64,000 nt of DNA, from contig NZ_CP049867.1 in assembly GCF_011299595.1 (NCBI RefSeq), positions 4,128,139 to 4,192,138 of the forward strand. Reading direction: 5' to 3'. The notes beneath the pieces were generated by a model. The model worked only from the letters and a program-made list of their open reading frames with translations, ran no database searches and was not told the origin of the DNA. The stretch is from Nocardioides sp. HDW12B. GTDB lineage: Bacteria; Actinomycetota; Actinomycetes; Propionibacteriales; Nocardioidaceae. This document shows, one piece after another, positions 34,629 to 44,311 of the stretch. Made by a program: the position numbers and the translations under genes. The first letter of the stretch is position 1, and each line of letters begins with the position of its first letter.

Positions 34629-36839
34629 TCAGCGGCCGCGGCGGGACTGCTTGATCAACCACTCCTGGAGGTCGAGGCACGGGGTGCCGTCCTCGGCGAC
34701 GCCCCGACGCGTCCAGGTGCCGTCGGAGGCGAGCTCCCAGGCGGCGGTGCCGGGGTCGAAGGCGACCTCGAGCAGGCGGCCGATCTCGTCGCGCGACTCC
34801 TGACCCGGTACGGCGACCAGCACCTCCACGCGACGGTCGAGGTTGCGGTGCATGAGGTCCGCCGACCCGATCCAGGCCTCGGGCTCGCCGCCGTTCTCGA
34901 ACCAGAAGATGCGGCTGTGCTCGAGGAAACGACCGAGCACGGAGCGGACCTCGATGGTCTCGCTCAGACCGGGCACCCCCGGACGCAGCGCACAGATGCC
35001 GCGCGTCAGGAGCTGCACCGGCACCCCGGCCCGCGAGGCGGCGTACAACGCGTCGATCACGGCCTCGTCGACGACGGAGTTGGCCTTGAAGCGGATGCGT
35101 GCCGGGCGCCCCTCGCGGTGGTGCTCGACCTCCCGCTCGATGCGCTCGACGAGCCCCTTGCGCACGGAGTGCGGCGCGACCATGAGCTGGGAGTACGACG
35201 GCTGGCGGGCGTAGCCGGACAGGTTGTTGAACAGGTGCGCGACGTCCTCGGTGATGCCCTCGTGGACCGTCATGAGGCCGAGGTCCTCGTAGCTGCGCGC
35301 GGTCTTGGGGTTGTAGTTGCCCGTGCCGATGTGGACGTAGCGGCGCAGCCCCTCGGCCTCGTCGCGCACGACCAGGGCGAGCTTGCAGTGCGTCTTGAGA
35401 CCGACCAGGCCGTAGACGACGTGGCAGCCGGCCTGCTCCAGCTTGCGCGCCCACTTGATGTTGGCGCCCTCGTCGAAGCGGGCCTTGATCTCGACGATCA
35501 CCAGCACCTGCTTGCCGGCCTCGGCCGCGTCGATGAGCGCCTCGATGATCGGGGAGTCGCCGGAGGTGCGGTAGAGCGTCTGCTTGATCGCGAGCACGGC
35601 GGGGTCGACGGCGGCCTGCTCGATGAAGCGCTGCACCGACGTCGAGAACGAGTCGTAGGGGTGGTGCAGCAGCACGTCGCTGTTGCGCATCTGGGCGAAG
35701 ACGTCGACCGGCGACGCGGTCTCGACCTCCTTGAGACGCGTGTGGGTGCCGGGCAGGAACGCGGGGAACTTCAGCTCGGCGCGGTCGATGTCGGCGATGT
35801 CGTGGAGCCCGCGCAGGTCCAGCGGTCCCGGGACGCGGACCACCTCGGCGGGGTTCATGCCGAGCTCGTGGACGAGCAGGTCGAGGACGTGGTCGTCCAT
35901 CGACTCCTCGACCTCGAGGCGCACCGGCGGGCCGAAGCGTCGGCGCAGCAGCCCCTTCTCCAGCGCGGCCAGCAGGTTCTCCGCGTCGTCCTCCTCGACC
36001 TCGAGGTCCTCGTTGCGGGTGACGCGGAAGGAGTGGACCGCCACCACGCTCATGCCGGGGAACAGCGGCTTGAGGTGCTCGGCGATGACGTCCTCGAGCG
36101 GCACGAAGCGCTGCTCGTCGACGGCGAGGAAGCGGTCCAGGATCGGCGGCACCTTGACCCGGGCGAAGTGCTCCTTGTGGGTCTTGGGGTTGCGCACCAG
36201 CACGGCGAGGTTGAGCGAGAGCCCGGAGATGTAGGGGAAGGGGTGCGCCGGGTCGACGGCCAGGGGCGTGAGGACCGGGAAGATGCGCTCCTTGAACAGC
36301 TTCTTCATCTTGCGCTGCTCGTCGCGGTCGAGCTCGGGCCAGCGCAGGATCTCGATGTCGTGCTCGGCCAGCGCGGGGACGATGGTGTCGCGGAAGCAGG
36401 CGGCGTGGCGCTGCATCAGCTCGGTGGTGGTGGCCCAGATCAGCTCGAGGACCTCGCGCGGCTGCAGTCCCGAGGCGGAGGGTACGGCGACGCCGGCGAC
36501 GATCCGGCGCTTGAGGCCGGCGACGCGGACCATGAAGAACTCGTCGAGGTTGGAGGCGAAGATCGCGGCGAACCGGGCCCGCTCGAGCAGGGGGACCGAC
36601 TCGTCCTCGGCCAGCTCGAGCACCCGCTGGTTGAAGCGCAGCCACGACAGCTCGCGGTCCAGGAACCGGTCCTCGGGCAGCTCGTCGGAGGTGACGTCGT
36701 ACACGGGCTCGACGTCGTAGCTGTCCGGGACCCGGGCCGGGGCGTCCTCGGCCATGGCGGCGAGCGAGGAGTCGCTGTGGTCCTCGAAGGGCTGGGTGAG
36801 CCTGGCCCGGCTGGTGGCGCGGGTGCTGGTCGAGGTCAT
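34629..36839 (-). CDS. ppk: Polyphosphate kinase, 736 aa
   Basis: PPK1-type enzyme that makes polyphosphate from ATP. The four PPK domains are represented by [23 protein letters not shown] (N), [28 protein letters not shown] (head), [42 protein letters not shown] and [24 protein letters not shown] (catalytic His region, residues about 500-525). Length 736 is typical. The ATG at 36839 is preferred over an upstream in-frame start. A PHO-box pair lies 22-39 bases upstream. Confidence 0.96.
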   Translation of the reverse strand: MTSTSTRATSRARLTQPFEDHSDSSLAAMAEDAPARVPDSYDVEPVYDVTSDELPEDRFLDRELSWLRFNQRVLELAEDESVPLLERARFAAIFASNLDEFFMVRVAGLKRRIVAGVAVPSASGLQPREVLELIWATTTELMQRHAACFRDTIVPALAEHDIEILRWPELDRDEQRKMKKLFKERIFPVLTPLAVDPAHPFPYISGLSLNLAVLVRNPKTHKEHFARVKVPPILDRFLAVDEQRFVPLEDVIAEHLKPLFPGMSVVAVHSFRVTRNEDLEVEEDDAENLLAALEKGLLRRRFGPPVRLEVEESMDDHVLDLLVHELGMNPAEVVRVPGPLDLRGLHDIADIDRAELKFPAFLPGTHTRLKEVETASPVDVFAQMRNSDVLLHHPYDSFSTSVQRFIEQAAVDPAVLAIKQTLYRTSGDSPIIEALIDAAEAGKQVLVIVEIKARFDEGANIKWARKLEQAGCHVVYGLVGLKTHCKLALVVRDEAEGLRRYVHIGTGNYNPKTARSYEDLGLMTVHEGITEDVAHLFNNLSGYARQPSYSQLMVAPHSVRKGLVERIEREVEHHREGRPARIRFKANSVVDEAVIDALYAASRAGVPVQLLTRGICALRPGVPGLSETIEVRSVLGRFLEHSRIFWFENGGEPEAWIGSADLMHRNLDRRVEVLVAVPGQESRDEIGRLLEVAFDPGTAAWELASDGTWTRRGVAEDGTPCLDLQEWLIKQSRRGR

Positions 36840-36860
36840 GTGGTCATGATCCCACTCGCA

Positions 36861-36878
36861 GGTGAATGGGGGGTGAAG
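36861..36878. promoter_or_regulatory. PHO-box-like repeats between ppk and the esterase gene
   Basis: GGTGAAT (36861-36867) and GGTGAAG (36872-36878) are 11 bases apart, the same spacing as the pair upstream of pstS. They lie in the 68-bp gap between divergent starts at 36839 and 36908. Confidence 0.65.
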
Positions 36879-36907
36879 TCGTTTCGCGGCCACTAGCGTC
36901 TCGGTCC

Positions 36908-37960
36908 ATGGCCCCGAAACCGTCGCTCGCCGACCGCGTCCAGTCCGCCGTGTTCACCCGGGCGATGGCGCTCGCTCCGTCGCGCCAGGCTCGGCTCGCC
37001 GGGCGCCCGGTCGTGGTCGAGGGCAACACGTTGAGCGCGCAGACCCAGTGGATGCTGCGGCTGATGAAGATCGCACGGGAGAAGCCGGTCGAGGACCTGC
37101 CGATGGAGGCGGGGCGGCGGGCGCTCGTGCGTCAGACGGTGATGATCGGCGGCGACCAGCCGATCGGGTCGGTGGAGTCGTTGACCGTGGCCGGTGCTGC
37201 AGGGCCCCTGGACGCACGGCTCTACGTGCCGGAGGCGCTGCTGGGCTCCTCGACGCCCGGACCGCTCACCGTGTTCTTCCACGGCGGCGGGATGATCTAC
37301 GGCGACCTCGACAGCCACGACGCGATGTGCCGTTTCATCGCCGAGCAGGCCGGGACGCGCGTGGTCGCGGTCGACTACCGGCTGGCTCCCGAGCACCCCT
37401 TCCCGGCCGGCGTGGAGGACGCGTGGGCGGCGTACTGCGACGTCCAGGACCGGGCGGCGTCGCTGGGCGGCGACCCGGCGAGGATGGCGGTGGCCGGAGA
37501 CTCGGCCGGTGGGTACCTCAGCGCGACGACCGCGATCGAGGCCGCGAAGGCCGGCCGACCGCTGGCCTTCCAGCTGCTGATCTACCCGATGACGGACGCG
37601 TCGGCGTCGTACCCGAGCCGGAAGACGTTCGGGTCCGGCTTCTACCTGACGACGGCGTTCATGGACCTGGCCACGTCGTCGTACGCCGCGGACCCGGCGG
37701 ACCCGCGGGCGTCAGTGATCGTCGCCTCGCTGCCGGAGGGGCTGGCGCCGGCGTTCGTGTGCACGGCCGGGTTCGACCCGCTGCGTGACGAGGGCGAGGC
37801 CTACGTCGAGAAGCTGCGCGAGGCCGGGGTGGAGGTGTCGGCCGAGAGGTACCCCGGGGAGATCCACGGCTTCGCCAACCTCATCGGGGTCGAGGGCTCC
37901 ACGCGCCGCGCGATGCTCCACACCGTCGGTCACCTCCGCCGCGCCCTCCACCCCGCCTGA
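36908..37960 (+). CDS. Alpha/beta hydrolase, hormone-sensitive-lipase family, 350 aa
   Basis: Family motifs [14 protein letters not shown] (oxyanion hole, near residue 123), [22 protein letters not shown] and the nucleophile GDSAGG, with Asp in [11 protein letters not shown] and the catalytic His in [11 protein letters not shown]. This is the bacterial HSL/type IV esterase layout. Probably cytosolic; substrate unknown. It diverges from ppk across the PHO-box-like repeats, so phosphate control is possible but unproven. Its stop is followed by array A3. Confidence 0.88.
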   Translation: MAPKPSLADRVQSAVFTRAMALAPSRQARLAGRPVVVEGNTLSAQTQWMLRLMKIAREKPVEDLPMEAGRRALVRQTVMIGGDQPIGSVESLTVAGAAGPLDARLYVPEALLGSSTPGPLTVFFHGGGMIYGDLDSHDAMCRFIAEQAGTRVVAVDYRLAPEHPFPAGVEDAWAAYCDVQDRAASLGGDPARMAVAGDSAGGYLSATTAIEAAKAGRPLAFQLLIYPMTDASASYPSRKTFGSGFYLTTAFMDLATSSYAADPADPRASVIVASLPEGLAPAFVCTAGFDPLRDEGEAYVEKLREAGVEVSAERYPGEIHGFANLIGVEGSTRRAMLHTVGHLRRALHPA

Positions 37961-37974
37961 CCCCCTCCGGCCCC

Positions 37975-38062
37975 GCGAAGCGTCGCTGGTGTACGCGCGA
38001 AGCGTCGCTGGTGTACACGCGAAGCGTCGTTCGTGTACGCGCGAGGCGTCGCTGGTGTCCGC
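37975..38062 (+). repeat. 22-bp post-stop array A3, four units (after the esterase)
   Basis: Four exact-length 22-bp units begin GCGAAGCGTCG (last one GCGAGGCGTCG) and start 14 bases after the esterase stop, behind a C-rich leader CCCCCTCCGGCCCC. Same orientation as the preceding gene. Confidence 0.93.
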
Positions 38063-38084
38063 GCCCGGTGTCCGGGGGCGAGGC

Positions 38085-39002
38085 TCAGGACGAGTGGGCC
38101 GGGGCGTACATGACGTCGGTGTCCTCGGGCGCGTGCGTGAAGCCCCGCCGCTCGTAGAGCGCCACCGCCACCTCGTTGTCGGCCTCGACGTACAGCAGCA
38201 CCTCGGGTACGCCGCGCCCGTGCAGGTGGGCGAGCCCCGCGTCCAGCACGACCCGGCCGAGGCCGCTGCCCTGCTCGGCGGGGGAGACGCCGACGACGTA
38301 CACCTCGCCGCGTCCCTCGTCGGCGCCGCTGTCGTGGACCTTGGTCCAGTGGAACGCCACGATCTTCCCGGCGCGCTCGGCCACGATCAGGCCGGCAGGG
38401 TCGAACCACGACTCCGCCATCCGCTCCTCGAGCCCGGGCCGGCGCAGCTGACCCTGCTCGGGGTGGTCGGCGAACGCCGCCGCGTTCACGGCGAGCAGCC
38501 CGTCCTCGTCCTGCCCGGGCACGAAGGCGCGTACGACGACGCCGGCGGAGGCGGGGCGCACCTCGTCGAGCCGGTCGGCCGGGCGACGCATCACCCAGAG
38601 CTCGCGGGTCGCGGTGAACCCGAGCCGCTTCGCGACCGCGGCCGCCGCGGGGTGGTTGCCGTGGGACCACGCCGTGAGCGGGATGCCCTCGGTGATCTCG
38701 GCGGCCGCCTCGGCGAGCTCGCGTCCGAGGCCGCGGCCGCGCGCGTCCGGGTGCACGGCGAGGTCGAGCTCGGGGCGTCCGGCGCCGTGGAGGCCGTGGA
38801 CGTAGGCGAAGCCGTCGCCGTGGTCGGCGATCAGCAGCAGACCGCCCTCCAGCCCGCGTCGACGCAGCGTCAGGACGGCCGCCTCGTTCAGCGGCGAGCG
38901 ACGGTCGGCCTCCAGAGCGCCCGCCACGACACGGCGTACGGCGTGGGCGGCGGAGCCGCCGTCCCAGCTGAAGGAGTCGGGGTCGACGCGTCGTACGGAC
39001 AT
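38085..39002 (-). CDS. mshD: Mycothiol synthase, 305 aa
   Basis: Acetylates Cys-GlcN-Ins to form mycothiol. Two GNAT domains in tandem: LDLAVHPDARGRGLGRELAEAA (first) and VYVVGVSPAEQGSGLGRVVLDAGLAHL (second), the latter being the active one; EVLLYVEADNEVAVALYERRGF completes the second. Length 305 and adjacency to glnR match mycobacterial mshD. It starts 202 bases downstream of glnR, with repeat array A4 in between. Confidence 0.95.
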   Translation of the reverse strand: MSVRRVDPDSFSWDGGSAAHAVRRVVAGALEADRRSPLNEAAVLTLRRRGLEGGLLLIADHGDGFAYVHGLHGAGRPELDLAVHPDARGRGLGRELAEAAAEITEGIPLTAWSHGNHPAAAAVAKRLGFTATRELWVMRRPADRLDEVRPASAGVVVRAFVPGQDEDGLLAVNAAAFADHPEQGQLRRPGLEERMAESWFDPAGLIVAERAGKIVAFHWTKVHDSGADEGRGEVYVVGVSPAEQGSGLGRVVLDAGLAHLHGRGVPEVLLYVEADNEVAVALYERRGFTHAPEDTDVMYAPAHSS

Positions 39003-39032
39003 GGCAGGCAGGGTACGCGGCTCGGCGCCGGA

Positions 39033-39178
39033 CGCCGTCTCGCGCGCGCACGAGCGCCGTCTCGCGTGTACACAGGAGACGTTTCGTGCGTACAGGAGCG
39101 ACGCTTCGTGCGTACAGGAGCGACGCTTCGTGCGTACAGGAGCGACGCTTCGTGCGTACAGGAGTGACGTTTCGCGGG
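39033..39178 (-). repeat. 22-bp post-stop array A4, about six units (after glnR)
   Basis: Units TGACG/CGACGCTTCGTGCGTACAGG repeat at 22-bp spacing (39 bases of the distal part are degenerate). Reading along glnR, the stop is followed by a C-rich stretch (39179-39204) and then the array. It also fills the space in front of mshD. Confidence 0.9.
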
Positions 39179-39204
39179 GAGGCGGGGGGAGGGGGAGGGG
39201 AGGG

Positions 39205-39918
39205 TCAGGCCGAGGCGGGCTGGCCGGCGTCCTTGCTCTCCTTGGGGGGCAGCACGAAGCGGTAGCCGACGTTGCGGACCGTGCCGATGAGCTGCTCGTG
39301 CTCGGTGCCGAGCTTGGCGCGCAGCCGCCGCACGTGGACGTCGACGGTGCGGGTGCCGCCGTAGTAGTCGTAGCCCCAGACCTCCTGGAGGAGCTGCTCG
39401 CGGCTGAAGACGCGCCCGGGGTGCTGGGCGAGGTACTTCAGCAGCTCGAACTCCTTGAAGGTCAGGTCCAGCGACCGGCCCCCGAGCTTGGCGGTGTAGG
39501 TGATCTCGTCGACCGTGATCTCCCCGGACCGGATCACGTGGCTCTCGGGGTCGTCGCCGCGCTTCTGGGTCAGGCGGGCCTGGGCCAGCCGGATCCGGGC
39601 CTCGACCTCGGCGGGGCCGGCGACGTTGAGCACGACGTCGTCGAAGTCCCAGTCGACCGAGACGACGCCGAGCCCGCCCTCGGTGACGATCAGCAGGACC
39701 GGCGAGGCGGTGCCGACGGTGCGCAGCAGACGGGTGAGGTCGCGCGCCTGGGCGAGGTCCTGGCGCCCGTCGACGAGGATGACGTCGGAGGGCGGGGCCT
39801 CCAGGAGCGCGCTGCCCTCGGCGGGCAGGACGCGGACCTGGTGGGAGAGCAGCGACAGTGCGGGAAGCACCTCGACGGAGGGCTGGAGTGCGCTCGTCAG
39901 CATCAGGAGGGTGCTCAT
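39205..39918 (-). CDS. glnR: GlnR-type OmpR-family response regulator, 237 aa
   Basis: The N-terminal receiver ([21 protein letters not shown]...) is atypical, with only Asp50 in DVILVDGR in place of a full phosphorylation pocket, as in GlnR nitrogen regulators. The C-terminal winged helix runs from [64 protein letters not shown] to YRFVLPP. Adjacency to mshD is the same as in Mycobacterium tuberculosis. It is expected to activate nitrogen-assimilation genes. ATG at 39918 has GAGGAGG four bases upstream. Confidence 0.9.
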   Translation of the reverse strand: MSTLLMLTSALQPSVEVLPALSLLSHQVRVLPAEGSALLEAPPSDVILVDGRQDLAQARDLTRLLRTVGTASPVLLIVTEGGLGVVSVDWDFDDVVLNVAGPAEVEARIRLAQARLTQKRGDDPESHVIRSGEITVDEITYTAKLGGRSLDLTFKEFELLKYLAQHPGRVFSREQLLQEVWGYDYYGGTRTVDVHVRRLRAKLGTEHEQLIGTVRNVGYRFVLPPKESKDAGQPASA

Positions 39919-40030
39919 CACACCTCCTCGTCACGTCGGTTCGTGCGGGAGCTCCCGGGCCCGGAGGCGCCGGTGAGCCGGTCGACGGCACACCCTTGAG
40001 CCGCTTCCTCGATGAGGCAGGATACCGAAC

Positions 40031-40324
40031 ATGTCCGACGACGCGGCGAAGGTGACCATCCGACTGTGGGCCGGCGCCCGCGCCGCCGCCGGCGTCGACG
40101 TGCTCGAGGTCGACGTGACGGGGCCGGTGTCGGTGAGCGAGCTCGCCGCCCAGGTCGTACGTCGAGCCCCTGGCGGTCAGGCGGACCCGGGCCGGCTGGC
40201 GCGGGTCCTGGAGGTCTGCTCCGTCCTGCTGGGGGACCGGCCGCTGGGTGCCGCCGACCGTGACCTGGCCGCGGTCCAGCCGTCGACGACCGTGGAGTTC
40301 CTCCCGCCCTTCGCCGGCGGCTGA
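40031..40324 (+). CDS. MoaD/ThiS-family sulfur carrier protein, 97 aa
   Basis: A ubiquitin-like fold (VTIRLWAGARAAAGVDVLEVDV, TVEFLPPFAGG) ending in the diagnostic Gly-Gly that is adenylated and thiocarboxylated in sulfur carriers for molybdopterin or thiamine synthesis. The C-terminus is exactly GG. No cofactor-synthesis genes are adjacent, so which pathway it serves is open. ATG at 40031. Confidence 0.88.
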   Translation: MSDDAAKVTIRLWAGARAAAGVDVLEVDVTGPVSVSELAAQVVRRAPGGQADPGRLARVLEVCSVLLGDRPLGAADRDLAAVQPSTTVEFLPPFAGG

Positions 40325-40342
40325 CCGTCCGCGGCGCACGGC

Positions 40343-40602
40343 TGGACACCACCCGTGACCAGCCGTAACCCGTCCGCGCGGAACTCGTTGCACTCGGCAG
40401 AAGAGAAGAGTGCACGTCGTGCTTCGCGGGGGTGAGGGCCGTTGTCGGCCCTGCCGGGGGACTCTCGGGGGATGAGGAGAAGCCGGCAATGGCGTAGCGA
40501 CGTGCAGGTGGCTCAGCCACCGTGGTGACGAGCGGGGGCTCGAGACGTCACCGGGGGAACCGAAGGCCCTCGTCTCCAGCTGGAGGCGGGGGCCTTCGCC
40601 GC
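40343..40602 (+). ncRNA. Candidate structured RNA, unclassified
   Basis: A possible promoter TGGACA (40343-40348), 16 bases, GTAACC (40365-40370) precedes a chain of helices: hairpin GCACTC/GAGTGC (40390-40413), 9-bp long-range stem TGCACGTCG/CGACGTGCA (40411-40419 with 40498-40506) enclosing AGGGCCG/CGGCCCT and GCCGG/CCGGC, then GGTGGC/GCCACC, GGTGACG/CGTCACC and a final 15-bp GC-rich hairpin at 40562-40598. The first hairpin and the long-range stem share bases, so they are mutually exclusive. No Rfam class is recognised by eye. No frame here looks protein-coding. Expression is unproven. Confidence 0.45.
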
Positions 40603-40857
40603 GTCCAGTCGCGACTCCTGTGACGCCTGGGACCGGAGCCGGCCGGGACGTCCCTCCTTGTGGGGAGCGACCGCGGGCCGTTCGGCCAGGGGTGGCCGTA
40701 ACGAGGCCTGACTAGGTTCGTTGGCTGTGTGGGGTGGCGGTCCGGGCGGGGGCCTGGGACCGCTTGCCTGCGGGTCGCTTCGGCGATGCCGCCGGGCCGG
40801 GTGGACTTCCTCCCAAGATCCACTCGGCCCGCACTCCGCGCGGGCGCCCGAAGAAAT

Positions 40858-40885
40858 CGGACAAACCTTTCGAACCGGGCATAAC
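40858..40885 (+). promoter_or_regulatory. Putative promoter of the 6C RNA
   Basis: CGGACA (40858-40863) and CATAAC (40880-40885) are separated by 16 bases, close to an actinobacterial sigma-A promoter; a transcript starting near 40892 would be about 130 bases long. Confidence 0.5.
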
Positions 40886-40890
40886 CTCCA

Positions 40891-41022
40891 GCCGCGACCC
40901 GCGTTGAACGGGTGTCGTCGCGGCCGGGGGGCCTGACGACGACAGCGGACGAGCTCCTCCCAGCTCACCGCCACGGCCGGCCCGTCGACCACCTCCCAGG
41001 TCGACGGGCCGCCTCTTTTTTC
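40891..41022 (+). ncRNA. 6C-type small RNA with intrinsic terminator
   Basis: Two hairpins carry C-rich loops: GAGCT-CCTCCC-AGCTC (40951-40966) and a 12-bp stem GGCCCGTCGACC/GGTCGACGGGCC with loop ACCTCCCA (40979-41010) that is followed by six T (41016-41021), a classical Rho-independent terminator. A further 5' hairpin GCCGCGAC/GTCGCGGC spans 40891-40924. Paired C-rich loops ahead of a terminator define the 6C sRNA family of high-GC Gram-positive bacteria, where the loops base-pair with G-rich mRNA. The 5' end is estimated from a promoter-like sequence. Confidence 0.75.
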
Positions 41023-41130
41023 CACCGATGTCGGCATCCGTGCCCCGTCGGCCTGGCCGAACGGACCGTCCTGGCGGCTGAACGGGCGCGATCCCGTTTG
41101 TCGTCACCGAGCCTCTGGGAGGATCGAGGC

Positions 41131-41694
41131 ATGGGAGTCGGCGACTGGGTGGTCGTCGTGGTGCTGGTCGCTGCGACGATCTTCGGTGCGCACCGAGCCC
41201 TCACCGACGGTCGCTTCCGCGGCACCCACCGCGTGCGGGACGCCGCGGGGGCCGAGCCCGCGCCCCCGACGACAACGCCCTCGACGACCGCAGCGCCCCC
41301 GACGACCGCGGCGCCCTCGACGGGGGCCGCGATGCCCACCCCCGCAGCACCCGAGGGCCCGACGCCGGCGCACGACGTACCCGACCGGCTCACCGCGGCC
41401 GACCTGGGCGCCGAGCTCGGCGAGCGCGCGACGCTGCTGCAGTTCTCCTCGGCCTTCTGCGCCCCGTGCCGCGCCACCCGTCGCGTCCTCGCCGACGTGG
41501 CCGCGGTCGTCCCGGGCGTGACCCACGTGGAGGTCGACGCCGAGTCCCACCTCGCGCTCGTCCGCCGGGTGGGCGTGCAACGCACCCCGACCACGCTCAT
41601 CCTCGCCGCCGACGGTGGTGAGGTCTCCCGCGCATCCGGCGCGCTGCGCAAGCCGCAGGTGCTCCACGCGCTGTCCAGCGCGGTGCAGCCGTGA
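41131..41694 (+). CDS. Membrane-anchored thioredoxin-like protein, 187 aa
   Basis: One N-terminal membrane segment (WVVVVVLVAATIFGAHRAL, residues 6-24), a Pro/Thr/Ala-rich linker to about residue 85, then a thioredoxin fold with active site FCAPC (Cys110, Cys113) and the cis-Pro loop VQRTPTTLIL. The variant CAPC suggests a thiol oxidoreductase outside the membrane or at its face. ATG at 41131 with GGGAGG 11 bases upstream. Its stop overlaps the start of the sugar transferase gene (GTGA), linking it to the glycan locus. Confidence 0.85.
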   Translation: MGVGDWVVVVVLVAATIFGAHRALTDGRFRGTHRVRDAAGAEPAPPTTTPSTTAAPPTTAAPSTGAAMPTPAAPEGPTPAHDVPDRLTAADLGAELGERATLLQFSSAFCAPCRATRRVLADVAAVVPGVTHVEVDAESHLALVRRVGVQRTPTTLILAADGGEVSRASGALRKPQVLHALSSAVQP

Positions 41695-43193
41695 CGGCCG
41701 GCCACGAGTTCGTCCGCGACGACCGGCTCGACGAGCTCTCCGCGTCGGCCGACGAGCGCGTCACCGCCACCCACCGCCAGTCGCGCTACCGCCTCGGCGT
41801 GCTCGGCGGCGACCTGCTGGTGATCCTCGGTGCCTCGATGTTCGCGGGCTGGCTCGCCGGCTGGCCGATGGTCGTGCCCTCGCGCACCGACGCCCTCCAG
41901 GGATCGTCCATGCGGCTGATCGGGACGGGCATCGGGATCGTCTGGGTGGTCATGATCTTCGGCTTCAGCGGCTACTCGCGACGACGCCTCGGCGTCGGCA
42001 CCCAGGAGTACACCTCGGTGCTGCTCGCCACGACCGCCACCGCCGGCTGCACCGCGTTCTTCGCCTACCTCACCTGGACCGACCTGCCGCGCGACTTCTC
42101 CCTGGCGCTGTTCGCCGGCGGCCTCGTCGGCCTCGGGCTCTGGCGCTACTCGGCCCGCCGGATCGTGCGCGCCCTCCGGGTCCGCAACGCCTACGTCGTG
42201 CCGACGGTCGTCCTGGGCGGTCGGGCCGAGGTCGAGCGCGTGCTCCGCATCTTCGAGCGCGAGCCGTGGGCCGGCTACGCCGTGCAGGGCGTCGTGCTCA
42301 CCGACGACGCGTCGGCGTACGCCGAGGTCGACGCGGTCCTCGGCTGCCCCGTCGTGGGGCTCACCACCGACGTCCGTGAGCTCCTCGAGCGGCTCGAGAC
42401 CCAGACGCTGGTGATCGCCTCGACCGGTGGCATGGGCGGGATGGGCGTGCGCCGGCTCATGTGGCAGCTCGAGTCCAGCGACCTCGACATCGTGGTGGCG
42501 CCGTACTTCAACGACCTCGACAGCGCCCGCATCGACGTACGCCCGATCGCGGGCCTGCCGCTGCTGTCGTTGCGCCAGCCGGAGTTCACCGGCCCGCAGC
42601 GGCTGCTGAAGCGGGTCGCCGGCGCGGTCCTGGCGGCCGCGCTGCTCGTGCTCCTGGCTCCGCTGCTGGCCGTCATCGCCCTGATGGTCAAGCGCGACAG
42701 CCCCGGCCCGGTCCTGTTCCGCCAGACCCGGGTGGGCCGCGACGGGCGCCACTTCCAGTGCCTGAAGTTCCGCACGATGTACGTCGACGCGGCCGAGCGT
42801 CACGCCGAGCTCGTCCGGCTCAGCGGCGGCACGGCGCTGCTGTTCAAGATGAAGAACGACCCGCGGGTGACCCGGGTGGGACGCGCGCTGCGGCGGCTGT
42901 CGCTCGACGAGCTGCCGCAGCTGGTCAACGTCGTCACCGGGTCGATGGCGCTGGTCGGCCCGCGCCCGCCGCAGCCGATCGAGGTCGAGCAGTACACCGG
43001 CGACCTGCACCGCAGGCTGCTCGTCACCCCCGGCATGACCGGGTTGTGGCAGGTCTCGGGACGCTCCGACCTCACGCTGACGGAGTCGGCCCGCCTGGAC
43101 CTCTACTACGTCGACAACTGGTCGTTCGTGCTCGACGTGGCCATCGTGCTGCGCACGGTGCGCGCGGTGCTGACCGGCCGCGGCGCCTACTGA
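41691..43193 (+). CDS. Polyprenyl-phosphate sugar-1-phosphate transferase (WbaP/CpsE type), 500 aa
   Basis: Four to five N-terminal membrane helices, a central nucleotide-binding-like domain ([19 protein letters not shown]) and the C-terminal bacterial sugar transferase domain from [18 protein letters not shown] onward: [52 protein letters not shown] and [12 protein letters not shown]. Such enzymes load the first sugar onto undecaprenyl phosphate to begin exopolysaccharide or O-antigen-like synthesis. GTG start overlaps the previous stop. Confidence 0.93.
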   Translation: MTAGHEFVRDDRLDELSASADERVTATHRQSRYRLGVLGGDLLVILGASMFAGWLAGWPMVVPSRTDALQGSSMRLIGTGIGIVWVVMIFGFSGYSRRRLGVGTQEYTSVLLATTATAGCTAFFAYLTWTDLPRDFSLALFAGGLVGLGLWRYSARRIVRALRVRNAYVVPTVVLGGRAEVERVLRIFEREPWAGYAVQGVVLTDDASAYAEVDAVLGCPVVGLTTDVRELLERLETQTLVIASTGGMGGMGVRRLMWQLESSDLDIVVAPYFNDLDSARIDVRPIAGLPLLSLRQPEFTGPQRLLKRVAGAVLAAALLVLLAPLLAVIALMVKRDSPGPVLFRQTRVGRDGRHFQCLKFRTMYVDAAERHAELVRLSGGTALLFKMKNDPRVTRVGRALRRLSLDELPQLVNVVTGSMALVGPRPPQPIEVEQYTGDLHRRLLVTPGMTGLWQVSGRSDLTLTESARLDLYYVDNWSFVLDVAIVLRTVRAVLTGRGAY

Positions 43194-43205
43194 GCCGGCG
43201 TCGGT

Positions 43206-44204
43206 CTACGGGGCCGCGAGCTCGGCGTCGACCATGATGCGCGCCAGGTCGCGGGCGTGCGTCTGGGCCTTCCAGCCGAGCGTGCGGTGCGCCTCGGAGG
43301 CGTCGCCGATGAGCGAGTGGGCCTCGGGCGGCCGCGTGAAGCGCGCGTCGATGGACACGTGCTGGTTCCAGTCGAGCCCGACGTGGCTGAAGGCAGCCTC
43401 GGTGAACTCCCGCACGGTCGTGCCGGTGCCGGTCGCCAGCACGAAGTCGGTCGGCTCGTCCTGCTGGAGCATCAGCCACATGCCCTCGACGTACTCCGGG
43501 GCGTAGCCCCAGTCGCGCACGGCGTCGAGGTTGCCCAGCACGAGCTCGTCCTGCTCACCGCGCGAGATCGCGGCGACCCCCCGGCTGATCTTGCGGGTCA
43601 CGAAGTTCTCCCCGCGGCGCGGTGACTCGTGGTTGAAGGTGATCCCGGAGACGGCGTAGAGGCCGAAGGTCTCGCGGTAGTTGACGGTGCTCCAGTGCGC
43701 GAAGAGCTTCGAGGTGCCGTACGGCGAGCGCGGGCGGAAGGCGGTGTCCTCGTTCTGGGGCGGCGGGGTGAGCCCGAACATCTCCGAGGTGGACGCCTGG
43801 TAGAAGCGGCAGTCGAGCCGGGCCGCCCGGATCGCCTCGAGCAGCCGCACCGTGCCGCCGCCGTTGGTGGAGGCGGTGTACTCCGGGATCTCGAAGGACA
43901 ACGGCACCTGGCTCATCGCGGCGAGGTTGTAGACCTCGTCGGGGGCGACCTCCTGGACGAGCCGGCTGATGACCGTGCCGTCGTTGACGTCGCCGTAGTG
44001 CAGGTGCAGCGCGGGGTCGCCGACGGTGGCGGCGTCGTCGGGGGCGTCGACACGGCCCCGCTCGACCATCGCCTGCAGGCGTCCGATGTTGGCCGAGGAG
44101 GAGCGCCGGACGAGCCCGTGGACCGCGTAGCCCTTGGCCAGCAGGAGCTCAGCCAGGTAGGACCCGTCCTGTCCGGTGATCCCGGTGATCAGTGCTGTCT
44201 TCAT
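43206..44204 (-). CDS. gmd: GDP-mannose 4,6-dehydratase, 332 aa
   Basis: An extended short-chain dehydrogenase with NADP-binding GITGQDGSYLAELLLAKGY, LVRRSSSANIGRL, the catalytic YxxxK in SPYGTSKLFAHWSTVNYRETF, and NHESPRRGENFVTRKI, all diagnostic for Gmd. It makes GDP-4-keto-6-deoxymannose, the precursor of GDP-fucose, GDP-rhamnose or GDP-perosamine. It is convergent with the sugar transferase. ATG at 44204. No downstream reductase lies in the window. Confidence 0.95.
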   Translation of the reverse strand: MKTALITGITGQDGSYLAELLLAKGYAVHGLVRRSSSANIGRLQAMVERGRVDAPDDAATVGDPALHLHYGDVNDGTVISRLVQEVAPDEVYNLAAMSQVPLSFEIPEYTASTNGGGTVRLLEAIRAARLDCRFYQASTSEMFGLTPPPQNEDTAFRPRSPYGTSKLFAHWSTVNYRETFGLYAVSGITFNHESPRRGENFVTRKISRGVAAISRGEQDELVLGNLDAVRDWGYAPEYVEGMWLMLQQDEPTDFVLATGTGTTVREFTEAAFSHVGLDWNQHVSIDARFTRPPEAHSLIGDASEAHRTLGWKAQTHARDLARIMVDAELAAP

Positions 44205-44311
44205 CGCCGGACATGCTAGGCGACGCCGTCCGTTGTCCACATGTCGGAAGGTGTATCCACCTGGTGAGACGCGGGTTTCCGGCCGGTTGTGACGCCCCCT
44301 AGTCTCGACGG

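Noticed and set aside
40390..40413. GCACTC-GAGTGC hairpin as a CIRCE (HrcA) operator
   Set aside because: Spacing between arms is 12 bases rather than the expected 9, and no chaperonin gene follows.
40451..40480. GGGGGACTC...GGATGAGG as part of a ydaO (c-di-AMP) riboswitch
   Set aside because: The conserved GGGGTGAATC and the closing CCGAACCCG segments are missing, and no expected target gene follows.
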